In this document: positions 25,451 through 32,879 of the stretch, piece by piece
Position numbering within the stretch: position 1 is the first letter of the stretch
Layout of the letters: the number at the start of each line of letters is the position of its first letter
Source of the DNA: CAZWDL01 sp964632995
GTDB taxonomy: Bacteria > Bacteroidota > Bacteroidia > Chitinophagales > Saprospiraceae
Direction of reading: 5' to 3'
Assembly: GCA_964632995.1 (NCBI GenBank)
Contig: CAZWDL010000012.1
Location: 1 to 64,000 of the forward strand
DNA: 64,000 nt
Notes under the pieces: generated by a model
The model's database searches: none
What the model was told of the DNA's origin: nothing
What the model saw: the letters and a program-made list of their open reading frames with translations, nothing else
Translations under genes and position numbers: made by a program

Positions 25451-26902
25451 ATGATGTTACAGCCAAAACATTTTCTCTGCAGTTTATGCCTTTCCCTTAC
25501 CTTGCTGCTTTCCTGTCAGCAAGCCGACCAACAGGAAGAGACGACCGCTCCGCCCAACATCATCTTCATCATGGCCGATGACCTCGGCTACGGCGATATC
25601 GGTCCCTACGGGCAGCAGAAGATCCAAACGCTGCGGCTCGACCAATTCGCGGCGGAAGGCATGAAATTCACCCAGTTTTACGCGGGCACGGCAGTATGCG
25701 CGCCTTCCCGGGCGGTGCTGATGACCGGCCTGCATACCGGGCACGTAGAAATCCGTGGCAACCTGCAATACGGCATCCGCAACGGTCAGCAGCCGCTGAC
25801 GCCGGGTATTCCCACCGTTGCTACCGTACTGAAGGATGCCGGCTACCGCACCGGTATGATCGGCAAATGGGGCCTGGGCGATCCCAATACCCACGGCAAA
25901 CCCCGTAACCACGGCTTCGATTACTTCTTCGGCTATACCGATCAGGTGCTGGCGCATAATTATTATCCGGAATACCTGTGGCGGAACGATGAAAGAATCA
26001 TGCTGGACAACGAGGTGCAGTACCTGGACACGGCTGCCTGGCACGACGGGCTGGGGAGCTACTCCACCAAAAAAGTGGATTACTCCCACGATCTGTTTAT
26101 AGAGGAGGCTCTTTCGTTTATCAACGAGCACCAGGACAGCGCTTTCTTCCTCTACCTGCCCTTTACTATCCCCCACGACAACGGCGAACAAGCGGACAGC
26201 ATGCGCTTCGAAGTGCCCTCGCAGGGAATTTACGCCGACAAAGACTGGACCAAAAAAGAAAAGGATTACGCCGCTATGATCACCCGCATGGACGAGGGCG
26301 TCGGACGTATCCTGGACCGGCTGAAAGAACGCGGCCTTAATGACAACACCATCGTCTTCTTTACCTCGGATAACGGTCCCATGCGCAACCGCCCTACAAT
26401 GGACTTCTTCGACAGCAACGGACCGCTGCGGGGCGGCAAGCGCGACCTGTACGAGGGCGGCATCCGTGTGCCCTTCCTGGCGCGCTGGCCGGGACATGTT
26501 GAAGCAGGAACAACTTCCTCCTACCCCGGCGCTTTCTGGGATGTGCTGCCTACGCTGGCCGACCTGGCCGGGCAACCCCCACCGGAGGATATCGACGGCA
26601 TATCCTTCCTGCCTGCGCTGATGGGGGAGGAAAATCAGCCGGAGCACGAATATCTCTACTGGGAATTTCACGAGGGCGACGGCGCACAGGCCATTCGGCA
26701 GGGGAAATGGAAGGCGGTAAAGAACGGGGTGAAAACGGCGACGCCGCAGCCGGTGGAAGTGTATGACCTGTCTGAAGATTTGGGAGAAGAACAGAACCTG
26801 GCCGGCCAGTATCCGGGAAAAACCGCCGAACTGGATTCCCTGATGGACACGGTCCGGGCGAAGTCGGAGTTGTTTCCCCTGTTGGGTGTGAGACGGGATT
26901 GA
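25451..26902 (+). CDS. Sulfatase lipoprotein (arylsulfatase-like)
   Basis: A 483-residue formylglycine-type sulfatase. The start MMLQPKHFLCSLCLSLTLLL leads to the lipobox LLLSC (Cys22), so it is a lipoprotein. The core has IIFIMADDLGYGDIGPYG, the modified Cys83 in AGTAVCAPSRAVLMTGLHTG, MIGKWGLGDPN, VFFTSDNGP and RGGKRDLYEGGIRVPFLARW. Such enzymes cleave sulfate esters from sulfated glycans in the periplasm or at the surface. Its active-site motif CAPSR differs from the CSPSR of the other two intact sulfatases here, which suggests a different subfamily. It is preceded by a repeat-rich gap and followed by 189 bases to the DUF3500 gene. Confidence 0.93.
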   Translation: MMLQPKHFLCSLCLSLTLLLSCQQADQQEETTAPPNIIFIMADDLGYGDIGPYGQQKIQTLRLDQFAAEGMKFTQFYAGTAVCAPSRAVLMTGLHTGHVEIRGNLQYGIRNGQQPLTPGIPTVATVLKDAGYRTGMIGKWGLGDPNTHGKPRNHGFDYFFGYTDQVLAHNYYPEYLWRNDERIMLDNEVQYLDTAAWHDGLGSYSTKKVDYSHDLFIEEALSFINEHQDSAFFLYLPFTIPHDNGEQADSMRFEVPSQGIYADKDWTKKEKDYAAMITRMDEGVGRILDRLKERGLNDNTIVFFTSDNGPMRNRPTMDFFDSNGPLRGGKRDLYEGGIRVPFLARWPGHVEAGTTSSYPGAFWDVLPTLADLAGQPPPEDIDGISFLPALMGEENQPEHEYLYWEFHEGDGAQAIRQGKWKAVKNGVKTATPQPVEVYDLSEDLGEEQNLAGQYPGKTAELDSLMDTVRAKSELFPLLGVRRD

Positions 26903-27091
26903 CGTCAGGCGGCGCCTTCCCGGCCTGACGATACCCCACATCTACAGGAGATTTGACATCGGAGAGGTCGAATCTTTATAGTAAATTTTTTAGACAGGAT
27001 TGACGAGATGAACAGGATTCAATCCTCCAATCCCTTTTATCCGCCGTAGCTTTACGCGGAGGCGGACAATCCTTTCACAAAACAGACAAAC

Positions 27092-28141
27092 ATGAAACAT
27101 TTACTATCTCTATTTTTGCTTGGCAGCCTTTGCCTTTTCCAGACGGGCTGCACCGAAAGCGAAGCGCAGCGGGCTTCCCAAAGCTCGGAGGCGGTCAGCG
27201 ATACGATGCGGGACTTCATCCAGTCTAACGTAATCGCTGCGGAACGGTTATTGGCTACTTTTGCTGACAAGAGCGACATTCAACTGGCTTTCACCGACGA
27301 GGATCGCACGGCCTGGAACAACCTGCCGATCAATGAGTATCCCCGCCGGGGTGTGGCGCTGAAGGAAATGAACGATGAGCAGAAGCAAGCCGTACAGGCC
27401 CTGCTGCGCGCCGGCCTCAGCGATGTAGGCTACCTCAAAATCAACTGGCTGTTCTGGAACGACGAGCGCCGCCGCGAGGACCGCAAACGGGCGGATAACC
27501 CGACCTGGGAATATTACGGTCACAACTTTTTTTGGGTAACCGTTTTCGGGGAACCTTCCACTACCACGCCCTGGGGCTGGCAGCTGGAGGGGCATCACCT
27601 TTCGGTAAACCTAACTTTCAAGGACGGCCAGGTGGCCATGACGCCGCTCTTTCTGGGCGCTGATCCGGCCGTTGTGCCCGACGGACCCTTCGCCGGACTG
27701 CAGGTGATGAAAGTCGAAACCAACGCCGGCTGGGCCCTGATGGAATCGATGAGCGAGGAACAGCGCACGCAGGCGATCATTGCCAGTGAGCCTTTCGCCG
27801 ATATCCTGACCCGCACGGGCGAAGAAGCGCATATCACCGGGCGGGTAGGGATCAACTACCGGAAGTTGAATCCGCAGCAGCGCCGGCTAATGATGGAAAT
27901 CGTCGAGGAGTATGTGGGGACTTTCCCGGAGGCGCCGGCATCCGTCTATATCAACAAGGTGCGGGAAGCCGGGAACGAATTGTACTTCGCCTGGGCGGGA
28001 CCCACCACCCCCGGCGAGGCGATCTATTACCGGATACAGGGGCCGGACTTCCTCATCGAGTTCGACAACCGCAGCGGCGAGCCGAATCACATTCACTCGG
28101 TGTGGTATGATCTGGGGAATGTGTTCGGGAAAGCGCTTTGA
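27092..28141 (+). CDS. DUF3500 lipoprotein
   Basis: A 349-residue protein with lipoprotein signal MKHLLSLFLLGSLCLFQTGC (Cys20). The mature part matches DUF3500: NLPINEYPRRGVALKEMNDE, LLRAGLSDVGYLKINWLF, HNFFWVTVFGEP, WGWQLEGHHLSVNLTF and a late IRIQGPDFLIEFDN-like strand, ending HIHSVWYDLGNVFG. The family is widespread in environmental bacteria and has no established function; the conserved His residues (GHHLS, NHIHS) hint at a metal site. The stop codon is followed two bases later by repeat family A, copy 2. The preceding gap carries AGACAGGATTGACGAGATGA, one half of a common dispersed repeat. Confidence 0.85.
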   Translation: MKHLLSLFLLGSLCLFQTGCTESEAQRASQSSEAVSDTMRDFIQSNVIAAERLLATFADKSDIQLAFTDEDRTAWNNLPINEYPRRGVALKEMNDEQKQAVQALLRAGLSDVGYLKINWLFWNDERRREDRKRADNPTWEYYGHNFFWVTVFGEPSTTTPWGWQLEGHHLSVNLTFKDGQVAMTPLFLGADPAVVPDGPFAGLQVMKVETNAGWALMESMSEEQRTQAIIASEPFADILTRTGEEAHITGRVGINYRKLNPQQRRLMMEIVEEYVGTFPEAPASVYINKVREAGNELYFAWAGPTTPGEAIYYRIQGPDFLIEFDNRSGEPNHIHSVWYDLGNVFGKAL

Positions 28142-28143
28142 AA

Positions 28144-28381
28144 CGGTTACGAAACCTCAAAGGTGTGCTGATTACTCATAAGTTCGAGTTTGGCTACTTC
28201 TACGGTTCATCTGTCCGTCTGTTCGTCTGTTTTTCGGTTCTGAATGTCTCTAAAAAAGTGAAAACTGATTAAAAACAGGCCGGAACCGCAGAATAGAGGA
28301 ACAGAAGAACCCCAAAACCGCAGAAGTTCGGACCCGACCAAAGATATGGGTAATTGATACAACTCAAAGGTTTCGCAAACG
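28144..28381. repeat. Long imperfect inverted repeat, family A, copy 2
   Basis: An imperfect palindrome of about 238 bases starting two bases after the DUF3500 stop. Its terminal arms are GTTACGAAACCTCAAAGGTG (28146-28165) and, on the other strand, GTTTGCGAAACCTTTGAGTT. Each arm continues with a TGATTACTCATA-like word, then TTTGGCTACTTCTACGGTTC and its counterpart GGAACCGCAGAATAGAGGAA. The middle (28245-28275) is AT-rich and unpaired. Confidence 0.8.
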
Positions 28382-28417
28382 CAGCTCCATCTTTCGAGAA
28401 CCTAAAATACTGAAATC

Positions 28418-29863
28418 GTGAAAAGATTATTTTCTATATCCCTGATCTTCACCCTATGGTCTTGCCTGGCTTACAGCCAAGGGGATCCGCCCAATTTCAT
28501 CATCTTCATCGCCGATGACGTGAGCTGGGACGATCTGGGCTGTTACGGGAATCAGGATGTGCAAACCCCCAATATCGACCGGCTGGCGGCGAACGGGCTT
28601 CGTTTCAACAATGCCTACCTCACCGCCAGCTCCTGCAGTCCCAGCCGCAACAGCATCCTGCTGGGGCGTTACCCGCACAATACCGGGGCGGCCGAACTGC
28701 ACAGTCAACCGCCGGTGGATATGTTGTCTTTTCCAGAGTTGCTGAGGGAGAAAGGCTACCACACCGTCCATTCCGGCAAGTACCATCAGGGGGAATTTTC
28801 ACAGCGCGCCTTCGTTGAAATCCACCGGGATGCGGAAGCCATCACCAACAGCGGAGAAGGCATGTGGCTGCAAAACGTGCAGGAGCGGCCCCGCGATAAG
28901 CCCTTCTTTATGTGGTTCGCCGCGCTGGACGCGCACCGCGTGTGGGGCGAGAATACATTTAGCGGTACGCACGACCCCGCAGAACTGACCCCGCCTTTCT
29001 ACCTGGCTGATTTGGAGGCCACGAAAAAAGACCTGGCGCAGTATTACGACGAAATCTACCGCTTCGATCACCACATCGGACTGGTGGTGGAGGAACTGGA
29101 AAAACAGAACGCACTGGACAATACCGTCATCATCGTCATGGCCGACAACGGCCGGCCCTTTCCGCACAGCAAGACGCGGGTCAACGACCGGGGTATGAAG
29201 ACGCCCTTTGTTATACACTATCCGGAAAGGGTAGGAGAGGAGCAGGTGAGCAACAGCCTGGTCAGTGTCATCGATATCGCGCCGACGATCCTGGACATGG
29301 CGGGTATCGATGTGCCGGAGAACTTCCAGGGCCGTAGCTTTCAGGCGCTGCTGGACAGTCCTGAGGAATCCTTCCGCAACTACGTCTTCGCCGAGCACAA
29401 CTGGCACGACTACGAGGCGCACGAGCGTATGGTGCGCAACCGGGACTTCATGTATATCCTCAACTCCCGCCCGGAAAAACCGCAGATGGGACCGGCCGAT
29501 GCGGTGGAAAGCCCGGCCTTCCAGGACCTTTGGCGCCTGCGCGCAAAAGGAGAACTGACGCCGGTACAAACGGATGTATTCGTTATCCCGCGGCCGAAAG
29601 AGGAGCTCTACGACTTAAGCCTGGACCCGCTGCAGCTGGTCAACATTGCCTCCATGCTCGATTATCAGGAGAACCTGGAATCCATGCGCGACATCTTAAA
29701 GCAGTGGATGGAAGCCACGGGCGACGACATCCCCGCCCAGCTGACGCCCGACTGGTACCTGCACCGGGCGGGGTATATACAGACGAGGCAGCACGGGACC
29801 CGCGGGGAGATGCCGGGGGCGCAGAACGATGCTACCAAGATCAATAAACCGGGACCTTTTTAA
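28418..29863 (+). CDS. Sulfatase, heparan N-sulfatase-like
   Basis: A 481-residue exported sulfatase with a GTG start and signal peptide (about 1-21, TLWSCLAYSQ). Motifs: FIIFIADDVSWDDLGCYGNQ, the formylglycine site Cys73 in TASSCSPSRNSILLGRYPHN, a HSGKYHQGEF region, MWFAALDAHRVW, VIIVMADNGRPFPHSKTRVN and RGMKTPFVIHYP. The VSWDDLGCYG start and MADNGRPFP form are typical of the N-sulfoglucosamine sulfohydrolase-like group. It may remove N- or O-sulfate from amino sugars. It is 30 bases upstream of a broken sulfatase, so a two-sulfatase operon probably existed. Confidence 0.92.
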   Translation: MKRLFSISLIFTLWSCLAYSQGDPPNFIIFIADDVSWDDLGCYGNQDVQTPNIDRLAANGLRFNNAYLTASSCSPSRNSILLGRYPHNTGAAELHSQPPVDMLSFPELLREKGYHTVHSGKYHQGEFSQRAFVEIHRDAEAITNSGEGMWLQNVQERPRDKPFFMWFAALDAHRVWGENTFSGTHDPAELTPPFYLADLEATKKDLAQYYDEIYRFDHHIGLVVEELEKQNALDNTVIIVMADNGRPFPHSKTRVNDRGMKTPFVIHYPERVGEEQVSNSLVSVIDIAPTILDMAGIDVPENFQGRSFQALLDSPEESFRNYVFAEHNWHDYEAHERMVRNRDFMYILNSRPEKPQMGPADAVESPAFQDLWRLRAKGELTPVQTDVFVIPRPKEELYDLSLDPLQLVNIASMLDYQENLESMRDILKQWMEATGDDIPAQLTPDWYLHRAGYIQTRQHGTRGEMPGAQNDATKINKPGPF

Positions 29864-29894
29864 AATTTGCCAAAGCGCTATATTATTTATGTAA

Positions 29895-30215
29895 ATGGAA
29901 AAAAGTACACTATTCTTTTGCGTCCTCCTACTGCTAAGCGTGGCTGAAAGATCCCAAGCCCAGAACCAGAAACAGCCTAACATCATTTTGATTTTTGCCG
30001 ACGACCTGGGTTATGGCGACTTGAGTTGTTATGGCCACCCGACTACCCATACGCCGCGGATGGCTGGACCTCGCCGGAATTGAATACGGGCGAAGAACCG
30101 GTTATTACGGAGCTTTTCAACCTGAAAAATGGTCCGTGCGAACAGTTTAATGTAGCGGAGGAACACCCCAATGTCGTCAATCGTTTGCAGAAGGACATGC
30201 AGCGCTACGCGCGGA
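29895..30215 (+). pseudogene. Sulfatase remnant, internal deletion
   Basis: The frame at 29895 gives a signal peptide and the start of a sulfatase (NIILIFADDLGYGDLSCYGH then PTTHTPR), and breaks off near 30057. A different frame then reads the end of a sulfatase: PVITELFNLKNGPCEQFNVA, EEHPNVVNRLQKDMQRYAR. Roughly 350 middle residues, including the Cys active site, are gone and the two ends are out of frame. The 3' end runs into the stop of the convergent HTH gene at 30205. Confidence 0.82.
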
Positions 30216-30744
30216 ATTTCAGCGCATTCTTCACTTTTGCTGCTTCCTCCTGCTTGGTTTGCTCATCTTCTTTGATTTGATGCTCCTGTTTCTTTACCAG
30301 TAATCTCCACCATAAAACTGACGGTATAAGCTGCCCACTGTGTTTTTCCAGCCGGTATATGAACTCGATATTGGGTTCTTCTTTATTGTTGACAATCCTG
30401 CTTAATCTGGTGTAATGTATGCTCAAATCCTCGGCAACTTTTCGCTTTGTTTTCTTCAGGATCCGGATATATTCTGAAAGATAGTCGCCAAAATCATTAC
30501 CTTCCGAATAGGGTTCCTTTTCGACATATTCCTTCATCAGGATGCGCAGCTTCATTAAATCCGACAGCAACCGGTCTTGCTCCGTCCGCTCTTTCAGCAA
30601 CTTGAAACGAAATGCCGCAATTTCCTCATGGGCCTTCTTTTCCTCTTCTTCCGTCAAATCTTCCGGAATCATGAAGGCCTCGGCTATCTCTTCGTCCGTT
30701 AGCTTTTCTTTCAGCCTTTCGTATATTTTTTTATAACTCATCAT
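30205..30744 (-). CDS. HTH (XRE-like) protein, probable antitoxin
   Basis: A 179-residue, highly charged soluble protein. The N-terminal half is helical and acidic (ERLKEKLTDEEIAEAFMIPE, EEEEKKAHEEIAAFRFKLL). An XRE-type helix-turn-helix lies about 100-150: YLSEYIRILKKTKRKVAEDL, SIHYTRLSRIVNNKEEPNIE, FIYRLEKHSG. Its 5' end overlaps the GNAT-like gene by 14 bases, and it is AT-richer than the surrounding genes. In such pairs the HTH protein typically neutralises the partner and represses the operon. The order here (enzyme first, HTH second) is the reverse of the classical antitoxin-first layout. Confidence 0.72.
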   Translation of the reverse strand: MMSYKKIYERLKEKLTDEEIAEAFMIPEDLTEEEEKKAHEEIAAFRFKLLKERTEQDRLLSDLMKLRILMKEYVEKEPYSEGNDFGDYLSEYIRILKKTKRKVAEDLSIHYTRLSRIVNNKEEPNIEFIYRLEKHSGQLIPSVLWWRLLVKKQEHQIKEDEQTKQEEAAKVKNALKFRA

Positions 30745-31207
30745 TAAGGTATTCTAAAATCAAATATTTGGAATTGGCGCCGTAGGTAGCCAGGTTTTTC
30801 CCTACTCGGTGGAAGCCGTATTTTTTTATGTAATGATCCACTAATTGAGTTTTGGGAACCAATGAAACAAATCCATCGTAACCTTTTTTGAACGACAATT
30901 CACAAGCAAAAGCAATTAAACATCCAGGTATTCGGTCGATTTCCTTTTGTCTCCCGGCGTTTTCTTTCGAAGATTCGATTAATTGGATGTGTAGTCTGAT
31001 TTCTTTCGGGATGTCCTTCAGAGAAACAAGTCCGACTATTAAGTCACTGTCTACCAGGTAGATTTTATAAATTTCATTGTCCTGCTCTTTACTCCAGTCA
31101 AACCGGAACCTTTCACTCTTCTCTAGCTCTTCGAGATCTTCTTCCGTGAGTCCGGCTATCCCAGCCGCCAATAATTTACCTGTTTTAACTTCAAGTAATT
31201 TCATCAA
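30731..31207 (-). CDS. GNAT-like acetyltransferase, probable toxin of the HTH pair
   Basis: A 158-residue protein with a degenerate GNAT fold. A strand YKIYLVDSDLIVGLVSLKDI is followed by IPGCLIAFACELSFKKGYDG, FVSLVPKTQLVDHYIKKYGF and HRVG, the usual beta5-alpha4 segment where the tail of the acceptor Tyr helix ends in a Y-x-K-x-G-F motif. The acetyl-CoA pyrophosphate loop (Q/RxxGxG/A) is not clear (perhaps RIPGCL). GNAT toxins of toxin-antitoxin pairs acetylate aminoacyl-tRNA; this could be one, or a simple protein acetyltransferase. It overlaps the HTH gene by 14 bases and is AT-rich, which suggests transfer. Confidence 0.62.
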   Translation of the reverse strand: MMKLLEVKTGKLLAAGIAGLTEEDLEELEKSERFRFDWSKEQDNEIYKIYLVDSDLIVGLVSLKDIPKEIRLHIQLIESSKENAGRQKEIDRIPGCLIAFACELSFKKGYDGFVSLVPKTQLVDHYIKKYGFHRVGKNLATYGANSKYLILEYLNDEL

Positions 31208-31368
31208 GACTTATTGTTTTACAAATTTAGTAAAACAGGTTGTTGAAATCAATAAATATTACTGACGAAGGTTGCAAAATGACTACTAAAAGAGCAAAAC
31301 CGGCTTTCGTCGCCCACTCAGTGCCGCCGGTAAAGATTCTATAAAACGTTGTTGTGTGCTTTGCGACC

Positions 31369-31495
31369 TTTGCGCCTTTGCGTGGAATTCAAAAGTGCCT
31401 TTTCGCGCAAGCGAAAAGCTGCTCGCCTGGTGGCTTCGGAACTAAGCACTAATCTATTAGCCGCGCTGACGAGAGTCCGCACGCAAAGGCGCAAA
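31369..31495. repeat. Inverted repeat with 16-bp perfect arms
   Basis: TTTGCGCCTTTGCGTG (31369-31384) pairs exactly with its complement at 31480-31495. A second hairpin with 8-bp arms and a GCAA loop (31399-31418, CTTTTCGC/GCGAAAAG) is nested inside. It lies in the 395-base stretch between the GNAT gene and the OmpA-like remnant, in which I see no gene. The CTTTGCG words resemble a dispersed repeat common in Bacteroidota genomes. Confidence 0.6.
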
Positions 31496-31602
31496 GTGCG
31501 CTAAGGAAAGCGCAAAGCGTTTTCTCCCTGCGGCCCATTAGTTTATTATCCCCGGCACTACAGAGTTCTCTATGTGCGACCCTGTGCCCTCTGTATCTCA
31601 TA

Positions 31603-32450
31603 TTACTCCACAATCTCCATCTCCACCCGGCGGTTTCGCTGCCGTCCCGCTGTCGTATTATTATCCGCTATCGGCCGTTCTTCGCCGTACCAGAAAACCA
31701 GGGACCGATCCGTGGAGATGTCGCGATTAGCGATGAAATCCCTGACTGCCTCCGCCCGGCGCCGGCACTTGTCCACTGAAGCGATTGCGTAACCACCGGG
31801 CGGGCTGCCAGGTATTCTTCGAATCGAAGATGGTGGCAAGGTACTGCTTGTCCTCCGGGTTCAACCGGTTTCGATCTAAGTTAGCACCGGCGGAATGGGC
31901 ACTGTTAAACAAATATTACACTACCCAGGGGAACCATTCCGCACTACCGTTGGCGCGGGTATGCTCCTTGGTATTCAGGTTGGCAATGAAGTCGATAGCG
32001 TGGACAAATTCGTGCACCACCTGCTCAAACTCTCGGTAGGCTTTATCCTCGTCTCCCCGGTGGTAAACCCCCACCTTATTCATCATCTCTTCGGTGATCA
32101 GGGTAATCCCGTTACCGGAAGCGCCTCCCCGGTATTTCTTTACCCAATCTCCGCTAAAGGTCCCGTATATATTCCGTGATTTTCAGCACTGCATCTGCAT
32201 ACTGCAAGGCCTTAGACCGGGTAACGTAAGTATTGGTTAAGGGGTATACATTGGTACCGTGGTGGGCGGTGTCGGAAGGCTCTTGGTCCAACTGGAATTC
32301 AACCAGTGGCCAGATAGTCTCCGCCGTATCGGCAGAAGAGGAGGCCCTGGCGATGATGGGACTTGAGATTGCTACGGAAAACGACAGGAATAACAGGAGG
32401 AAAAGACCTGTTTTCCTCTCAGCCAAGCGAGAATCTAGTTTATGGTACAC
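31603..32450 (-). pseudogene. Broken exported protein: zincin-like segment plus OmpA C-terminal domain
   Basis: Read on the minus strand, three frames join into one ancestral protein. From 32450: a signal peptide region (FLLLFLSFSVAISS) to a stop at 32154. After a frameshift there: GITLITEEMMNKVGVYHRGD and REFEQVVHEFVHAIDFIANL, a metallopeptidase-like HEFVH motif; an in-frame TAA near 31918; then RLNPEDKQYLATIFDSKNTW. After another shift near 31770: AEAVRDFIANRDI, VFWYGEERPIADNNTTAGRQ, RNRRVEMEIVE, the end of an OmpA peptidoglycan-binding domain. At least two frameshifts and one stop show it is dead. Confidence 0.78.
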
Positions 32451-32542
32451 TGGGGTAGTGTTTTTAGTAACTGAGAATTAATTCCAGGTTACATTTTCGG
32501 TTGAATCGCCGTTATTACTTTAGCGATCTCCGCCAGGCTTCC

Positions 32543-32571
32543 GGTTAACCCGTAAAAATTACGGATTAACC
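32543..32571. repeat. 13-bp hairpin in a gene-free stretch
   Basis: GGTTAACCCGTAA pairs with TTACGGATTAACC with one mismatch around an AAA loop. It is one of several short hairpins (also near 32610-32640 and 32722-32746) in the 429 bases between 32451 and 32879, which otherwise hold nothing I can call a gene. It follows the 3' end of the hybrid two-component gene. Confidence 0.45.
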
Positions 32572-32879
32572 GATTAGAAACCTTGACGAAAATCAGCCTG
32601 AGAACCAGTTGTTGCGTTTTCCAATAAGCGAAAGCGCAACGGAATTGGTTTTTTGGAGTGCCGGTTCCTAACCGGCGGGATAGGTATAAACGGGGGGGGA
32701 CTACTGAAATTGATTTTTTGAAGGGCCGGTTTTGATCTACCGGCCAGGTGAATACAAAGGTGAGGAGTTCGGCGTGATCTTTTCCGTCAATCTTGTAACA
32801 TTTTCCGTCAAATCGAAGCCGGAAGGGGGAAAGCGTAAGTCGGAAGGTTTATCCGACCGTTCCAAATTTCGACTTCCAG

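Noticed and set aside
25484..26941. A 485-codon open frame on the minus strand opposite the sulfatase lipoprotein
   Set aside because: No recognisable domain, and it covers exactly the sulfatase coding region; an antisense shadow.
20658..29863. A polysaccharide utilisation locus made of sulfatases and the GH30 gene
   Set aside because: No SusC/SusD pair is present, the enzymes are on separate transcripts, and the two beta-barrel receptors are of the OMP_b-brl_3 type without partners.
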